Assembly (NCBI RefSeq): GCF_009687865.1
Contig: NZ_BLAE01000021.1
Span: 62,001-126,000 of the forward strand
DNA: 64,000 bases
Direction of reading: 5' to 3'
Source: Acrocarpospora macrocephala
GTDB taxonomy: Bacteria > Actinomycetota > Actinomycetes > Streptosporangiales > Streptosporangiaceae
Positions 17,061 to 25,721 of this stretch are shown here, piece by piece. The stretch's first letter is position 1. Each line of letters starts with the position of its first letter. The position numbers were made by a program, and so were the translations under genes. The notes beneath the pieces are model-generated. The model searched no databases, was not told the origin of the DNA, and saw only the letters and a list, made by a program, of their open reading frames with translations.

Positions 17061-18257
17061 TCAGGCGTCGAGCTTGTACGCCTGGATGGAATCGGCGAGC
17101 TGGGACGCGAGTTCTTCGGCGTCCAGACGGCGTTCGATGAGCTTGAGGTCCTCGATCTTCGCGGCGAGTTCCGGGTTCCTGGCGGCCAGGAGGGTGCAGC
17201 AGTCCTCGTCCGGGAGTTCGGAGATCTCCAGGGTGCCGATGCGGCGGGCTTCGGCGATCACCTCGGATTTGTCCAGGCCGATGAGCGGGCGCAGGATGGG
17301 CAGGTCCACCGCGCTCTCCTGGGCGACGATGTTGGCCATCGTCTGGGAGGAGACCTGGCCGAGGGAGTCGCCGGTGATCAGGGCGCTGGCCTTGTGGCGG
17401 CGGGCCACCTCGGCGGCCGTCTTGAGCATCAGGCGGCGCTGGGCGATCATGGCCAGCCGGTCCTGGCCCGAGGCGCGGATCGACTGCTGGGCCTTGCCGA
17501 AGGGGACCACCCAGAGGCGGGACCTGCCCTGGAAGGCGTCCAGGCGGCGGACCAGCGCATACGCCTTGTAGATCGACTCCGAGGTGGTGAACGGGATGCC
17601 GGAGAAGTGCAGGAAGTCCACCCGCAGGCCGCGGCGCATCATCCGGTACGCGGCCACCGGGGAGTCGATGCCGCCGGACATCAGGACCAGGCCGCGGCCG
17701 CTGGAGCCGACCGGGAGGCCGCCCTGGCCGGGGCGGCCGTTGGTGTAGAGGAAGACCTCGTCGCGGTCGACCTCGATGGAGACGGTCAGCTCGGGGTGGC
17801 TGAGGTCGACGGGCAGGCCGTACGCGTCGTGGAGCTCGCCGCCGACGAGGCGGTCGAGCTCGCTGGAGCGCAGCGGGAAACGTTTGTCGCGGCGGCGGGA
17901 GCGGACCGCGAAGCGGGCCCTGCGGGCCACCTCGGGGGTGTCCCTGACCAGTTCGAGCGCGGCTTTGGTGACCACGGAGGGGTCCTTGGCGACGCGCCAG
18001 GCCAGGTGGACCAGGACAATGCCGGGGACCTCGCTGACCCGGGCCGCGACCGCCTCGGCGATCTCCACGCCGGTGCCCTCGGGCAGGAACAGCGCGACGA
18101 CGCCGTGGCGCTGCCGGATGTCGATCTGATAGTCCTTGAGCGCGAATTTGATGTTGGCCCGCAGTCGCTGCTCAAAGACCTCGCGGTTGCGGCCCTTGAG
18201 GATGATTTCGCCAAGCTTGAGGAGCACACAGGGCTCGCCCAGCGCGGTCATGGTCAT
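17061..18257 (-). CDS. thiI: tRNA 4-thiouridine synthase ThiI
   Basis: A 398-residue sulfur transferase. The N-terminal ferredoxin-like/THUMP region starts LLKLGEIILKGRNREVFEQR. The C-terminal PP-loop ATPase has LVLMSGGIDSPVAAYRMMRRG. It lacks the rhodanese domain of the E. coli enzyme, as is common outside proteobacteria; its EDCCTLLAAR segment is cysteine-rich. The ATG at 18255-18257 has GGAGGAA upstream. It lies 35 bp downstream of the NarL-type regulator on the same strand and may be co-transcribed. Confidence 0.92.
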   Translation of the reverse strand: MTMTALGEPCVLLKLGEIILKGRNREVFEQRLRANIKFALKDYQIDIRQRHGVVALFLPEGTGVEIAEAVAARVSEVPGIVLVHLAWRVAKDPSVVTKAALELVRDTPEVARRARFAVRSRRRDKRFPLRSSELDRLVGGELHDAYGLPVDLSHPELTVSIEVDRDEVFLYTNGRPGQGGLPVGSSGRGLVLMSGGIDSPVAAYRMMRRGLRVDFLHFSGIPFTTSESIYKAYALVRRLDAFQGRSRLWVVPFGKAQQSIRASGQDRLAMIAQRRLMLKTAAEVARRHKASALITGDSLGQVSSQTMANIVAQESAVDLPILRPLIGLDKSEVIAEARRIGTLEISELPDEDCCTLLAARNPELAAKIEDLKLIERRLDAEELASQLADSIQAYKLDA

Positions 18258-18292
18258 TGCTGCGTTCCTCCGGAGGGTGCGACCTTCCCACT

Positions 18293-18940
18293 TTAGTCCA
18301 GGTCGGCCAGGCCCTTTTCGATCGCGTATCGCACCAGCTCCACCCGGTTGTGCAGCTGGAGCTTGCTCAGCGTGTTCTGCACGTGGTTCTGGACGGTCCG
18401 GTGGGAGAGCACCAGGCGTTCGGCGATCTGCCGGTAGGAGAGCCCTTTCGCGACCAGCCGCAGGATCTCGGTCTCCCGGTCGGTGAGGCGCGGCCCGTCG
18501 TCCTCGGCGGCCTTGGGCTGGGCGGCCAGCCGCCGGTATTCGCCCAGCACAAGACCGGCCAGGCCGGGCGTGAACACCGCGTCCCCGTCCGCGGTCCGCT
18601 TGACCGCGTCCAGGAACTCCTCCCGGCTCGCCGATTTCACCAAATATCCGGACGCGCCTGCTTTGACGGCTTCGAGGACGTCGTCCTGCTCGCCGCTGGC
18701 CGACAACACCAGGACCCGAGGCGGATGCTCGGAAGCCCCCAGCCCGCGCGCCACCTCGACCCCGGGCAGATCGGGCAACTGCAGATCGAGGATCACCAGC
18801 TCCGGCCGGACCGCCGCCGCGATGCGCAGGGCCTGCCGCCCCTCCCCCGTGGTCGCGACGATCTCGTACCCGGCTTCGCCGAGGTCCCGCGCCACACCTT
18901 CGCGCCACATCGGATGATCGTCCACCACCATGACCCTCAT
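18293..18940 (-). CDS. NarL/FixJ-family response regulator
   Basis: A receiver domain (MRVMVVDDHPMWREGVARDL, phospho-acceptor in LVILDLQLPD, Lys in SGYLVKSA) is followed by a LuxR-type HTH (LTDRETEILRLVAKGLSYRQ and LSHRTVQNHVQNTLSKL) at the C-terminus. It has 215 residues. The ATG at 18938-18940 has no ribosome-binding site, and TAATAG lies just upstream, so a leaderless transcript is possible. It lies downstream of, and pairs with, the MacS-like kinase. The gap between them holds an 11-bp inverted repeat. Confidence 0.92.
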   Translation of the reverse strand: MRVMVVDDHPMWREGVARDLGEAGYEIVATTGEGRQALRIAAAVRPELVILDLQLPDLPGVEVARGLGASEHPPRVLVLSASGEQDDVLEAVKAGASGYLVKSASREEFLDAVKRTADGDAVFTPGLAGLVLGEYRRLAAQPKAAEDDGPRLTDRETEILRLVAKGLSYRQIAERLVLSHRTVQNHVQNTLSKLQLHNRVELVRYAIEKGLADLD

Positions 18941-18951
18941 GCCCGTCACTA

Positions 18952-19041
18952 TTAACAAGAAAACCGTCCCATAGCCAGCCGCATCACCGCCGATCAGACG
19001 ACTCACTGTGGCGGCCGTCCAGATCACGCCTTTCTTGTTAA
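18952..19041. promoter_or_regulatory. AT-rich inverted repeat flanking the kinase-regulator gap
   Basis: TTAACAAGAAA (18952-18962) and TTTCTTGTTAA (19031-19041) are perfect 11-bp inverted copies 68 bp apart. One lies just upstream of the response-regulator start and the other overlaps the kinase stop codon. In DNA this GC-rich such a match is unlikely to be accidental. It may be a looped operator or a paired regulator site. Confidence 0.5.
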
Positions 19042-20186
19042 AACGGCACCGACATCTCGATCTCGGTGCCGTCCGACGAAGAAAGGATGGTGACACTCCC
19101 GCCGAGGTCGGCGACCCGGCCCCGGATCGACTGGGAGACCCCGAGCCGCCCGTCGGCCGCCGCCTCCGCCAGCCGCCCTTCGGGGATGCCGGGCCCGTCG
19201 TCGCGGACGGTCACGATCACCCGGTCCGGTTCGCTCTCCACCAGGATCCAGGCGCGGGCGTGCTCGCCGCAGTGGCGGCGCACGTTGTCCAGCGCGTTGC
19301 CGACGGCGGCGGTGAGCTCGTCCACGGCGCGCGGGGAGAGCGGCACCGGGTCGGCGGGGGTGGCCACGGTGACCTGGGCGGAGCCGTACCGGCGCAGGGC
19401 GTCGCCCAGGTCGGCGCGGTCGGCCGGAGCGCGGCGGGCGGGCACGAAACGGCGGCGCGAGCGCAGGGAGCGGTCGGGGCGAGGTCCGGAGCGGATGAGT
19501 TCGCGCAGCACGGCCTCCTGCTCCCCGGCCAGGCGGCCCAGGTCGGCCGCCTCGCCGCCGATCTCGGCGCCGCGCCGCTGGACCAGCGCCAGCACCTGGA
19601 GCACCGAGTCGTGGATGCCCCGGGCCAGCCGTTCCCGCTCCCGTCCGGCGGCCTCGATCTCGATGGCCCGCTGCATGCGCTCCTCCGCCTGCTTGGCCAG
19701 CCGGGCCACGTGGCCGATCACGATCCCGGCCAGGAACAGCAGCACCGCGCCGTTGACCGGCACCGCGGCCAGGTCGAAGCCGCGCACGCCGCGCAGCCAC
19801 AGGTCGGCCACCGACATCACGGCCGCCGCGACGCCCCCACCGCGACGCCCGGAGTACACGCCCCAGGCCAGGACCGGCGCGGCCACCCAGGTGGCGGTGA
19901 CCGGCATGGTGTTCGCGGTGGCCTGGGGCCCCTGGACGTACACGGTGGACAGCAGGCAGGCGGCGCTGAGCAGCAGGTCGAGCGTGAGCAGCGGCCAGCC
20001 GCGCAGCGCCTCGACGGAGTAGGCGTAGGTCGCGGCGGCGGTCCAGACGGCCATCACCCCGAGGACGATCCACCCGGTCACCGGGTGGGCGTAGCCGCCC
20101 GACTGCAGCAGCAGGATCGCCGCGTATCCCAGCGACGCGATCCGGAAGACCGCGATGGCCCGCCAGAAAGGCCCTTCGATCCCCAT
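19038..20186 (-). CDS. MacS-family sensor histidine kinase
   Basis: A 382-residue kinase. The N-terminal half has about five membrane segments (starting MGIEGPFWRAIAVFRIASLG, typical of MacS). The HisKA_3 dimerisation region has the phospho-acceptor His in RERLARGIHDSVLQVLALV. The HATPase domain has VGNALDNVRRHCG and VRDDGPGIPEGRL. I place the start at the ATG 20184-20186, with GGGAG eight bases upstream; 17 further residues are possible. It forms a two-component system with the NarL-type regulator downstream. The stimulus is unknown. Confidence 0.88.
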   Translation of the reverse strand: MGIEGPFWRAIAVFRIASLGYAAILLLQSGGYAHPVTGWIVLGVMAVWTAAATYAYSVEALRGWPLLTLDLLLSAACLLSTVYVQGPQATANTMPVTATWVAAPVLAWGVYSGRRGGGVAAAVMSVADLWLRGVRGFDLAAVPVNGAVLLFLAGIVIGHVARLAKQAEERMQRAIEIEAAGRERERLARGIHDSVLQVLALVQRRGAEIGGEAADLGRLAGEQEAVLRELIRSGPRPDRSLRSRRRFVPARRAPADRADLGDALRRYGSAQVTVATPADPVPLSPRAVDELTAAVGNALDNVRRHCGEHARAWILVESEPDRVIVTVRDDGPGIPEGRLAEAAADGRLGVSQSIRGRVADLGGSVTILSSSDGTEIEMSVPF

Positions 20187-20361
20187 CGCCACGCTCCCAA
20201 TGTACGGCTCCGACAGATCATCCAAACAAACCGACAATGATCACATAAAGGCGTGGACATCATTTGTCGCCGAGAAGTATGACAAACCGTAATCAATCAC
20301 AGCGATATTCGGCACTTTCGGCTGACATAATCCAAAATTCAACCGTACAAAAGGAGCATGT

Positions 20362-21204
20362 ATGTCACATATCAACCACTTTGCACATGGGTGGGTGACG
20401 CCCGTGCTCGCCTACCTGATGTCCGTGGTTGGATCGCTCCTAGGACTCATGCTGACCGCGCGGGCGCGATCGGCCGAGGGCTCGGCGCGGGTGCGCTGGC
20501 TGATCGGCGGCGCGCTCTCGATCGGCGGCACCGGGATCTGGGTCATGCACTTCATCGCGATGATGGGCTTCGACGTCCCGGGCACCCTGATCCGCTACAA
20601 CGTCCCGCTCACGATCGTGTCCTTCGTGATCGCCGTCGCGGTCGCCTTCGGCGGCCTGCTGGTGGTCTCGCGCGGCGGCGGCCGGGCGCTCCCGCTGCTG
20701 GTGGGCGGCCTGATCACCGGCGTCGGCGTGGCCGCCATGCACTACACGGGCATGTTCGCGATGAACATGTCCGGCCAGGTGAACTACGACATCCTGGTCG
20801 TGGCGATCTCCGTGCTGATCGCCGTCGTGGCCGCGACCGTCGCCCTCTGGTTCACCCTGCGCGTCGAGGGGGCGCTGGCCACCATCGGCGCGGCCCTGAT
20901 CATGGGCGTCGCGGTGAACGGCATGCACTTCACCGGCATGTACGCGATGAGCGTCCGCCTCCAGGAAGGCCTGTCCACCGGCGGCGCCGAGGCGATCGAC
21001 TTCCTGCTCCCGCTCCTGGTGGGGATCAGCCTGCTGACCGTGGGCCTGCTGCTCGCGGTGCTGCTGTCCCCCTCGGCGGCGGAACTGCGCGAGGACGCCG
21101 CCATCCTGGCCCGGCTGGAGAGCCGCCGCCAGAACGGAACCCTACCGCCGCCGGTCCAGGAACCCGCGCGCAACGACTCGTTCTTCACACCCAGGAACCA
21201 GTAG
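20362..21204 (+). CDS. MHYT-domain membrane sensor protein
   Basis: A 280-residue protein with about seven transmembrane helices and three copies of the MHYT signature: WVMHFIAMMGF, AAMHYTGMFAM and NGMHFTGMYAM. These are proposed to bind copper and sense small gases in other bacteria. Here the domain stands alone, with no GGDEF, EAL or kinase output; a short charged tail follows the last helix. The ATG at 20362 is chosen because AGGAG sits six bases before it. It is divergent from the MacS kinase gene across 175 bp of AT-rich DNA, so it may be a target or input of that system. Confidence 0.9.
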   Translation: MSHINHFAHGWVTPVLAYLMSVVGSLLGLMLTARARSAEGSARVRWLIGGALSIGGTGIWVMHFIAMMGFDVPGTLIRYNVPLTIVSFVIAVAVAFGGLLVVSRGGGRALPLLVGGLITGVGVAAMHYTGMFAMNMSGQVNYDILVVAISVLIAVVAATVALWFTLRVEGALATIGAALIMGVAVNGMHFTGMYAMSVRLQEGLSTGGAEAIDFLLPLLVGISLLTVGLLLAVLLSPSAAELREDAAILARLESRRQNGTLPPPVQEPARNDSFFTPRNQ

Positions 21205-21207
21205 GCC

Positions 21208-21228
21208 CGCGCCCGCCAACCGGGCGCG
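21208..21228. terminator. Hairpin between convergent MHYT and pfk genes
   Basis: CGCGCCCG and CGGGCGCG pair over 8 bp with a CCAAC loop, right after the MHYT stop codon. Confidence 0.65.
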
Positions 21229-21243
21229 AGCCGTGTGTTCGAT

Positions 21244-22269
21244 CTAGCCGAAGAAGACCTCGGCCTCCTCGTAGCGGTGCGGCGGAACCGTCTTGAGCTC
21301 GGCCGTCGCGGCGTCCAGGCCCACCCGGACGATCTCGGTGCCCTGCAGGCCGACCATCTTGCCGTAGTCGCCGTCGTGCACGGCGGTGATCGCGGCCAAG
21401 CCGAAGCGGGTGGCCAGCACCCGGTCGTACGCGGTGGGGGTGCCGCCGCGCTGGATGTGGCCGAGCACGGTGGTCCTGGCCTCCTTGCCGGTGCGGCGCT
21501 CGATCTCCTGGGCCAGCCGCTCGCCGACGCCGCCCAGCCGGACGTGCCCGAACGCGTCGAGGTCGCCCGTCTGGACCGCCATCTGCCCCTCGATCGGGTG
21601 CGCGCCCTCGGCCACCACGATGATCGGCGAGTAGCGGGTCTTGAAGCGGGACTCCACGTATTCGCAGACCTTGTCGATGTCGAACGGCTTCTCCGGGATG
21701 AGGATCACGTTCGCCCCGGCGGCCATGCCGGCGTGCAGCGCGATCCAGCCCGCGTGCCGGCCCATGACCTCGCAGATCAGCGCGCGGTGGTGGGACTCGG
21801 CGGTGGTGTGCAGGCGGTCGATGGCCTCCATCGCGATGTTGACGGCCGTGTCGAAACCGAAGGTGTAGTCGGTCGCGTTCAGGTCGTTGTCGATCGTCTT
21901 GGGCACGCCGACGACCTTCACGCCCCGGTCGAAGAGCTGCTTGGCGACGCCGAGCGTGTCCTCACCTCCGATGGCGATCAGCGCGTCCACTCCGTGGGTC
22001 TCAAGGTTTTCCTTGATCCGCTCGACGCCACCCTCGATCTTGATCGGGTTGGTCCGCGACGATCCCAGGATCGTGCCACCGCGCGGCAGGATGCCGCGCA
22101 CCGCCTGGACGTCCAGCGTCATCGTGTCGCCTTCCAGGGGACCTCTCCAGCCGTCCCGGAATCCGACGAACTCGTGACCGTAGACGCCGGCCCCCTTCCG
22201 CACCACCGCGCGGATCACCGCGTTCAGGCCGGGACAGTCCCCACCACCGGTGAGCACTCCAATACGCAT
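21244..22269 (-). CDS. pfkA: 6-phosphofructokinase, predicted PPi-dependent
   Basis: Interconverts fructose 6-phosphate and fructose 1,6-bisphosphate. The 341-residue group III PFK starts MRIGVLTGGGDCPGLNAVIR; GGAGG lies eight bases before the ATG at 22267-22269. The phosphoryl-donor signature is GGEDT where ATP enzymes usually have GGDGS, and the PKTIDNDL motif has Lys. Asp at the E. coli position 104 and Lys at 124 are the residues associated with pyrophosphate use, as in Amycolatopsis methanolica. Substrate sites MGRHAGWIALHAG and HIQRGG are present. A DasR-like operator lies in the shared upstream region. Confidence 0.9.
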   Translation of the reverse strand: MRIGVLTGGGDCPGLNAVIRAVVRKGAGVYGHEFVGFRDGWRGPLEGDTMTLDVQAVRGILPRGGTILGSSRTNPIKIEGGVERIKENLETHGVDALIAIGGEDTLGVAKQLFDRGVKVVGVPKTIDNDLNATDYTFGFDTAVNIAMEAIDRLHTTAESHHRALICEVMGRHAGWIALHAGMAAGANVILIPEKPFDIDKVCEYVESRFKTRYSPIIVVAEGAHPIEGQMAVQTGDLDAFGHVRLGGVGERLAQEIERRTGKEARTTVLGHIQRGGTPTAYDRVLATRFGLAAITAVHDGDYGKMVGLQGTEIVRVGLDAATAELKTVPPHRYEEAEVFFG

Positions 22270-22349
22270 GTCGGGTTCCTCCATATGGATAACGCGGCCA
22301 GACTAGTCGGGACGCTGACGGGAGGCATTCTGCCTCCTGGTGACAACAA

Positions 22350-22361
22350 TGGTCTAGACCA
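22350..22361. promoter_or_regulatory. DasR/GntR-type operator (dre-like)
   Basis: TGGTCTAGACCA is a perfect 12-bp palindrome identical to the core of the Streptomyces DasR-responsive element. It lies 14 bases before the glpK GTG and 80 bases before the pfk start. It would block the glpK promoter when bound. Just upstream GGAGGCA-TTC-TGCCTCC (22321-22337) is a second, perfect inverted repeat. Confidence 0.7.
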
Positions 22362-22375
22362 AAAAGTGAGGCTCC

Positions 22376-23809
22376 GTGGGTGTTTTGGCGATAGACGCTG
22401 GCACGACCGGGGTCACCGCCCTCGTGGTGACCGAGGATGGGCGAATCGACGCCCGCGGGTACGCGGAGTTCGCTCAGCACTTCCCGGAACCCGGATGGGT
22501 GGAACACGCCCCCGAGGAGATCTGGCAGGCGACGCTGGCAGCCTGCCGTACCGCCCTTGACCAGGCAAGTACCCCGCCCCGGTGCGTCGGAATCACCAAC
22601 CAGCGGGAGACCGCGGTGCTCTGGGACCGGCGCTCGCTGGCCGCGCCGCGGCGGGCGATCGTGTGGCAGGACCGGCGATCTTCGGCGATCTGCGCGCGGC
22701 TGCGGGAGGCCGGGCACGAGCCTCGTGTGACGGAACTCACGGGGTTGCGGCTCGACCCTTACTTCACCGGGACCAAGCTCACGTGGCTGGCGGAGAACGA
22801 TCCGGTCGACGGGGATCCGGCGATCGGGACGGTGGATTCCTACCTGATCGCCCGGCTCACGGGCGGCGCGCGGCATGTGACCGATCCGTCCAACGCGTCC
22901 AGGACCCTGCTGTACGACATCGTCGCGGGCGCCTGGTCGCCGGAGCTGTGCGAGCTGTTCGGGGTGCCGATGGGCGCGCTGCCGGAACTGGTCCCCAACT
23001 ACGGGGAGATCGGCCGGACCGATCCGGATTCGTTCCTGGGTCTCGACCTGCCGATCAGCGGTCTTGCCGGCGACCAGCAGGCGGCCCTGTTCGGGCAGAC
23101 GTGCTTCACCCCGGGCGACGTGAAGTGCACCTATGGAACGGGCTCCTTCATCCTGGTCAACACCGGCGACCAGGTGGTCAGGTCGGACGCGGGGCTGCTC
23201 ACGACGGTCGCCTGGGAGGACCCTTCCGGCAACCGGACGTACGCCCTGGAAGGTTCGATCTTCGTCACCGGTTCGGCGATCCAGTGGCTCAGGGACGGGC
23301 TCGGAATCCTGGACACGGCGGCCGAATCGGAGGCCGTGGCGGGGTCGGTGCCGGATTCCGGCGGGGTGGTCTTCGTGCCCGCCCTGACCGGCCTCGGCGC
23401 GCCGCACTGGGATCCGGAGGCGCGCGGCACGATCTTCGGCCTGACCCGGGGGACGACGAAGGCGCATCTGGTCCGCGCCACCCTGGAGGCGATCGCGTTC
23501 GAGGTGCGCGACATCGTGGCGACCATGGACGTCAGGGTCATGAAGGCCGACGGCGGGGCGAGTGCCAACGATCTGCTCATGCAGCTGCAGGCCGACCAGC
23601 TGGGCATCCCGGTCGAACGCCCGGTCATCCAGGAGACGACCGCGCTCGGCGCGGCCTTCCTGGCCGGGCTCGGGATCGGCGTCTGGGCCTCCCCCGAGGA
23701 GCTCCGCAAGACCTGGCACCTGGACCGGCGCTTCGACCCCGGCGCCGACGACGGCACGGCCTACGCCCGCTGGCGGCGCGCCGTGGACCGCTCACGCGCC
23801 TGGGCCTGA
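22376..23809 (+). CDS. glpK: Glycerol kinase (FGGY family)
   Basis: A 477-residue FGGY kinase starting VLAIDAGTTGVTALVV. Glycerol-kinase motifs are GVWQ-type pieces CVGITNQRETAVLWDRR and AIVWQDRRSS, the TGLRLDPYFTGTKLTWL segment, FGQTCFTPGDVKCTYGTGSF and ADGGASANDLLMQLQAD. It is slightly shorter than the ~500-residue norm. The GTG at 22376 has GAGG upstream. A DasR-like palindrome sits between the divergent pfk gene and this start. Its end overlaps the convergent propeller gene by 18 bp. Another FGGY substrate is possible but less likely. Confidence 0.88.
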   Translation: MGVLAIDAGTTGVTALVVTEDGRIDARGYAEFAQHFPEPGWVEHAPEEIWQATLAACRTALDQASTPPRCVGITNQRETAVLWDRRSLAAPRRAIVWQDRRSSAICARLREAGHEPRVTELTGLRLDPYFTGTKLTWLAENDPVDGDPAIGTVDSYLIARLTGGARHVTDPSNASRTLLYDIVAGAWSPELCELFGVPMGALPELVPNYGEIGRTDPDSFLGLDLPISGLAGDQQAALFGQTCFTPGDVKCTYGTGSFILVNTGDQVVRSDAGLLTTVAWEDPSGNRTYALEGSIFVTGSAIQWLRDGLGILDTAAESEAVAGSVPDSGGVVFVPALTGLGAPHWDPEARGTIFGLTRGTTKAHLVRATLEAIAFEVRDIVATMDVRVMKADGGASANDLLMQLQADQLGIPVERPVIQETTALGAAFLAGLGIGVWASPEELRKTWHLDRRFDPGADDGTAYARWRRAVDRSRAWA

Positions 23810-24724
23810 CCCCACCACGCAACTCGGCGACCCCAGGAGGATCACCGCGCCGGTCGGCTCGGGCACACCATCGACCAGCCGGAACTCGGCCACTTCGCCG
23901 GAGTGCTGGTTGGCGACGTAGAGCTTCCCGTCGGCGAACGCGAAGTGCCGCGGCCAGGTCCCTCCGCTCGGCACCTCGGCGACCAGCTCCAGGGTCTCCG
24001 GATCGAACACGGAGATCGTGTTCGGCCCCCGGTTTCCGACGTAGAGGTGCTCGCCGTGCAGTTGCAGGTGCGAGGGGTGGTTCTGGAGGTCGGTCCGGGT
24101 CGCGGGGGTCCGCGCGAGTTCCTTCCAGTCCGTGTCGTACGCCCTGACCACCCCGTCCAGTTCCCCCACGAGATACCACCGGTCGTCGCGGCAGTCCATG
24201 TGCCGGGGTCCCGAGCCGGGGGTGAGCCGCACCGGCGGCAGCACCTCGACCTCGTCGTCCACCTGGTAGCGCCGGATCTCGTCGGTGCCCAGGTCGCTGA
24301 CGTGCAGGATGTTGTCGGGGTCGAAGACGGCCTGGTGGGCGTGCGGGCCGAGCTGCCGGTCCAGGTCGGGGCCGGAGCCGTGGTGCGGGAACTCCAGGGC
24401 GGGGCCGTCGAAGCGGCCCTCGGCGTCGAGGCGGTGCAGGCTGAGCACGCCGTCCATGTAGTTGGACACGGCCAGCCAGGCTCCGGCGGGGTCGACGGCG
24501 GCATGGCAGGGGGAGGCGCCGCCGCTGGACCGCGATTCGATGGTCTCGAAGCCCTGGACGACGGAGATCCGACCGTCGTCGATCTCGCTCACCACGTACA
24601 GCAGGGGAAGTTTCGGATGCGCGGCCAGGAACGAGGGAGCGGTCACCGGGATCTCCCCGACGACGGCGAGCTCGCCGTCCACCACGGAGACCTTCGACTC
24701 ATAACCACCGACATACACACCCAC
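23792..24724 (-). CDS. Lactonase-like seven-bladed beta-propeller protein
   Basis: A 310-residue protein resembling the 6-phosphogluconolactonase (Pgl/YkgB, lactonase_7_bladed) family. Blade motifs recur: FLAAHPKLPLLYVVSE, CHAAVDPAGAWLAVSNYMDG, GPHAHQAVFDPDNILHVSDL, GSGPRHMDC, NHPSHLQLHGEHLYVGNRG and GTWPRHFAFADGKLYVANQ. The His/Glu/Arg residues in these loops are those expected of the family. It could act in the pentose phosphate pathway, but the exact lactone is not established by sequence. It converges on glpK. Confidence 0.82.
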   Translation of the reverse strand: MGVYVGGYESKVSVVDGELAVVGEIPVTAPSFLAAHPKLPLLYVVSEIDDGRISVVQGFETIESRSSGGASPCHAAVDPAGAWLAVSNYMDGVLSLHRLDAEGRFDGPALEFPHHGSGPDLDRQLGPHAHQAVFDPDNILHVSDLGTDEIRRYQVDDEVEVLPPVRLTPGSGPRHMDCRDDRWYLVGELDGVVRAYDTDWKELARTPATRTDLQNHPSHLQLHGEHLYVGNRGPNTISVFDPETLELVAEVPSGGTWPRHFAFADGKLYVANQHSGEVAEFRLVDGVPEPTGAVILLGSPSCVVGSGPGA

Positions 24725-24786
24725 GCAGAGCTCCTTGTTTCAGCCGACAGGCCCGCACATTAGCCCACTGGGGCAATCCAGGCTAT

Positions 24787-24803
24787 CGTTGCCTAAGGCA
24801 ACG
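24787..24803. promoter_or_regulatory. Palindromic operator for the MarR-type regulator
   Basis: CGTTGCC-TAA-GGCAACG is a perfect 7-bp inverted repeat of the TTGCCTNAGGCAA kind bound by many MarR proteins. It lies 19 bases upstream of the MarR-GNAT start and 63 bases upstream of the divergent propeller gene, suggesting autoregulation and perhaps control of both. Confidence 0.65.
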
Positions 24804-24821
24804 GATTCGTTGAGGAGAGCA

Positions 24822-25721
24822 ATGGATATGATCGCCGAGGTACGGGCCTTCAACCGCTTCTACACGGCGGTGATCGGGATGCTCCGGTCTGGAATGCACG
24901 ACTCGCCCTACTCGCTCACCGAGGCGCGGGTGCTGTTCGAACTCAACCGGTCCGCCGGAGACGTCGAGGTGGGCGAGATCAAGCGCTTACTGGGACTGGA
25001 CGGCGGCTACCTCAGCCGGGTGCTGGCCCGGCTCGAAGGCGACGACCTGGTCCGGCGCGAACGGTCGGCAGCCGACGCCCGCCGCCAGGTGGTCACCCTC
25101 ACCGCCCAGGGCCGCGACACCTTCGCCCACCTGGACGAACGTTCCGACGCCGAGGTCAGCGCCCTGCTCGACGCCCTCCCCGAGCGCGACCGGGCCCGTC
25201 TGGTGGCCAGCATGGGCACGATCCGCGAGGTCCTGGGCGAGAAAACCGACAAAGCCCCCTATGTCATCAGACCTCCGCGCCCAGGCGATCTCGGCTGGGT
25301 GGTCGCCCGCCACGGCGCCGTCTACGCCCGCGAGTACGGCTGGGGAGCCGACTTCGAAGCCCTCGTCGCCCGCATCTGCGCCGACTTCCTGGACAACCAG
25401 TCCGACCCCGGCCAATCCGGCTGGATCGTCGAAGTCGACGGCCACCGCGCGGGCTGCGTCTTCTGCGTGCGCAAGGACGCCACCACCGCCCAGCTCCGCC
25501 TACTCCTGGTCGAACCCTCCGCCCGCGGCCTGGGCATCGGCTCCCGCCTGGTCGAGGAATGCCTCCGCTTCGCCCGCGACACCGGCTACCAGACCATCAT
25601 GCTCTGGACCCGCGACCCCCTCACCTCCGCCAGAAGGATCTACGAATCCGCGGGCTTCAAACTCACGGCCGAGGAGCCCGGCAACGGCTTCATGGAGCAG
25701 TTCTGGGAACGTCCGCTCTAA
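24822..25721 (+). CDS. MarR-GNAT fusion regulator/acetyltransferase
   Basis: About 300 residues. Residues 1-150 are a MarR winged helix (SLTEARVLFELNRSAGDVEV, GLDGGYLSRVLARLEGDDLV, RRQVVTLTAQG). Residues ~165-298 are a GNAT acetyltransferase with the acetyl-CoA loop VEPSARGLGIGSRLVEECLR and the ARRIYESAGFKL ending. I use the ATG at 24822 with GAGGAG six bases upstream. Such fusions are known in actinobacteria; the acetylated substrate is unknown. A palindrome just upstream is its likely operator. The ABC importer downstream is 42 bp away. Confidence 0.88.
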   Translation: MDMIAEVRAFNRFYTAVIGMLRSGMHDSPYSLTEARVLFELNRSAGDVEVGEIKRLLGLDGGYLSRVLARLEGDDLVRRERSAADARRQVVTLTAQGRDTFAHLDERSDAEVSALLDALPERDRARLVASMGTIREVLGEKTDKAPYVIRPPRPGDLGWVVARHGAVYAREYGWGADFEALVARICADFLDNQSDPGQSGWIVEVDGHRAGCVFCVRKDATTAQLRLLLVEPSARGLGIGSRLVEECLRFARDTGYQTIMLWTRDPLTSARRIYESAGFKLTAEEPGNGFMEQFWERPL

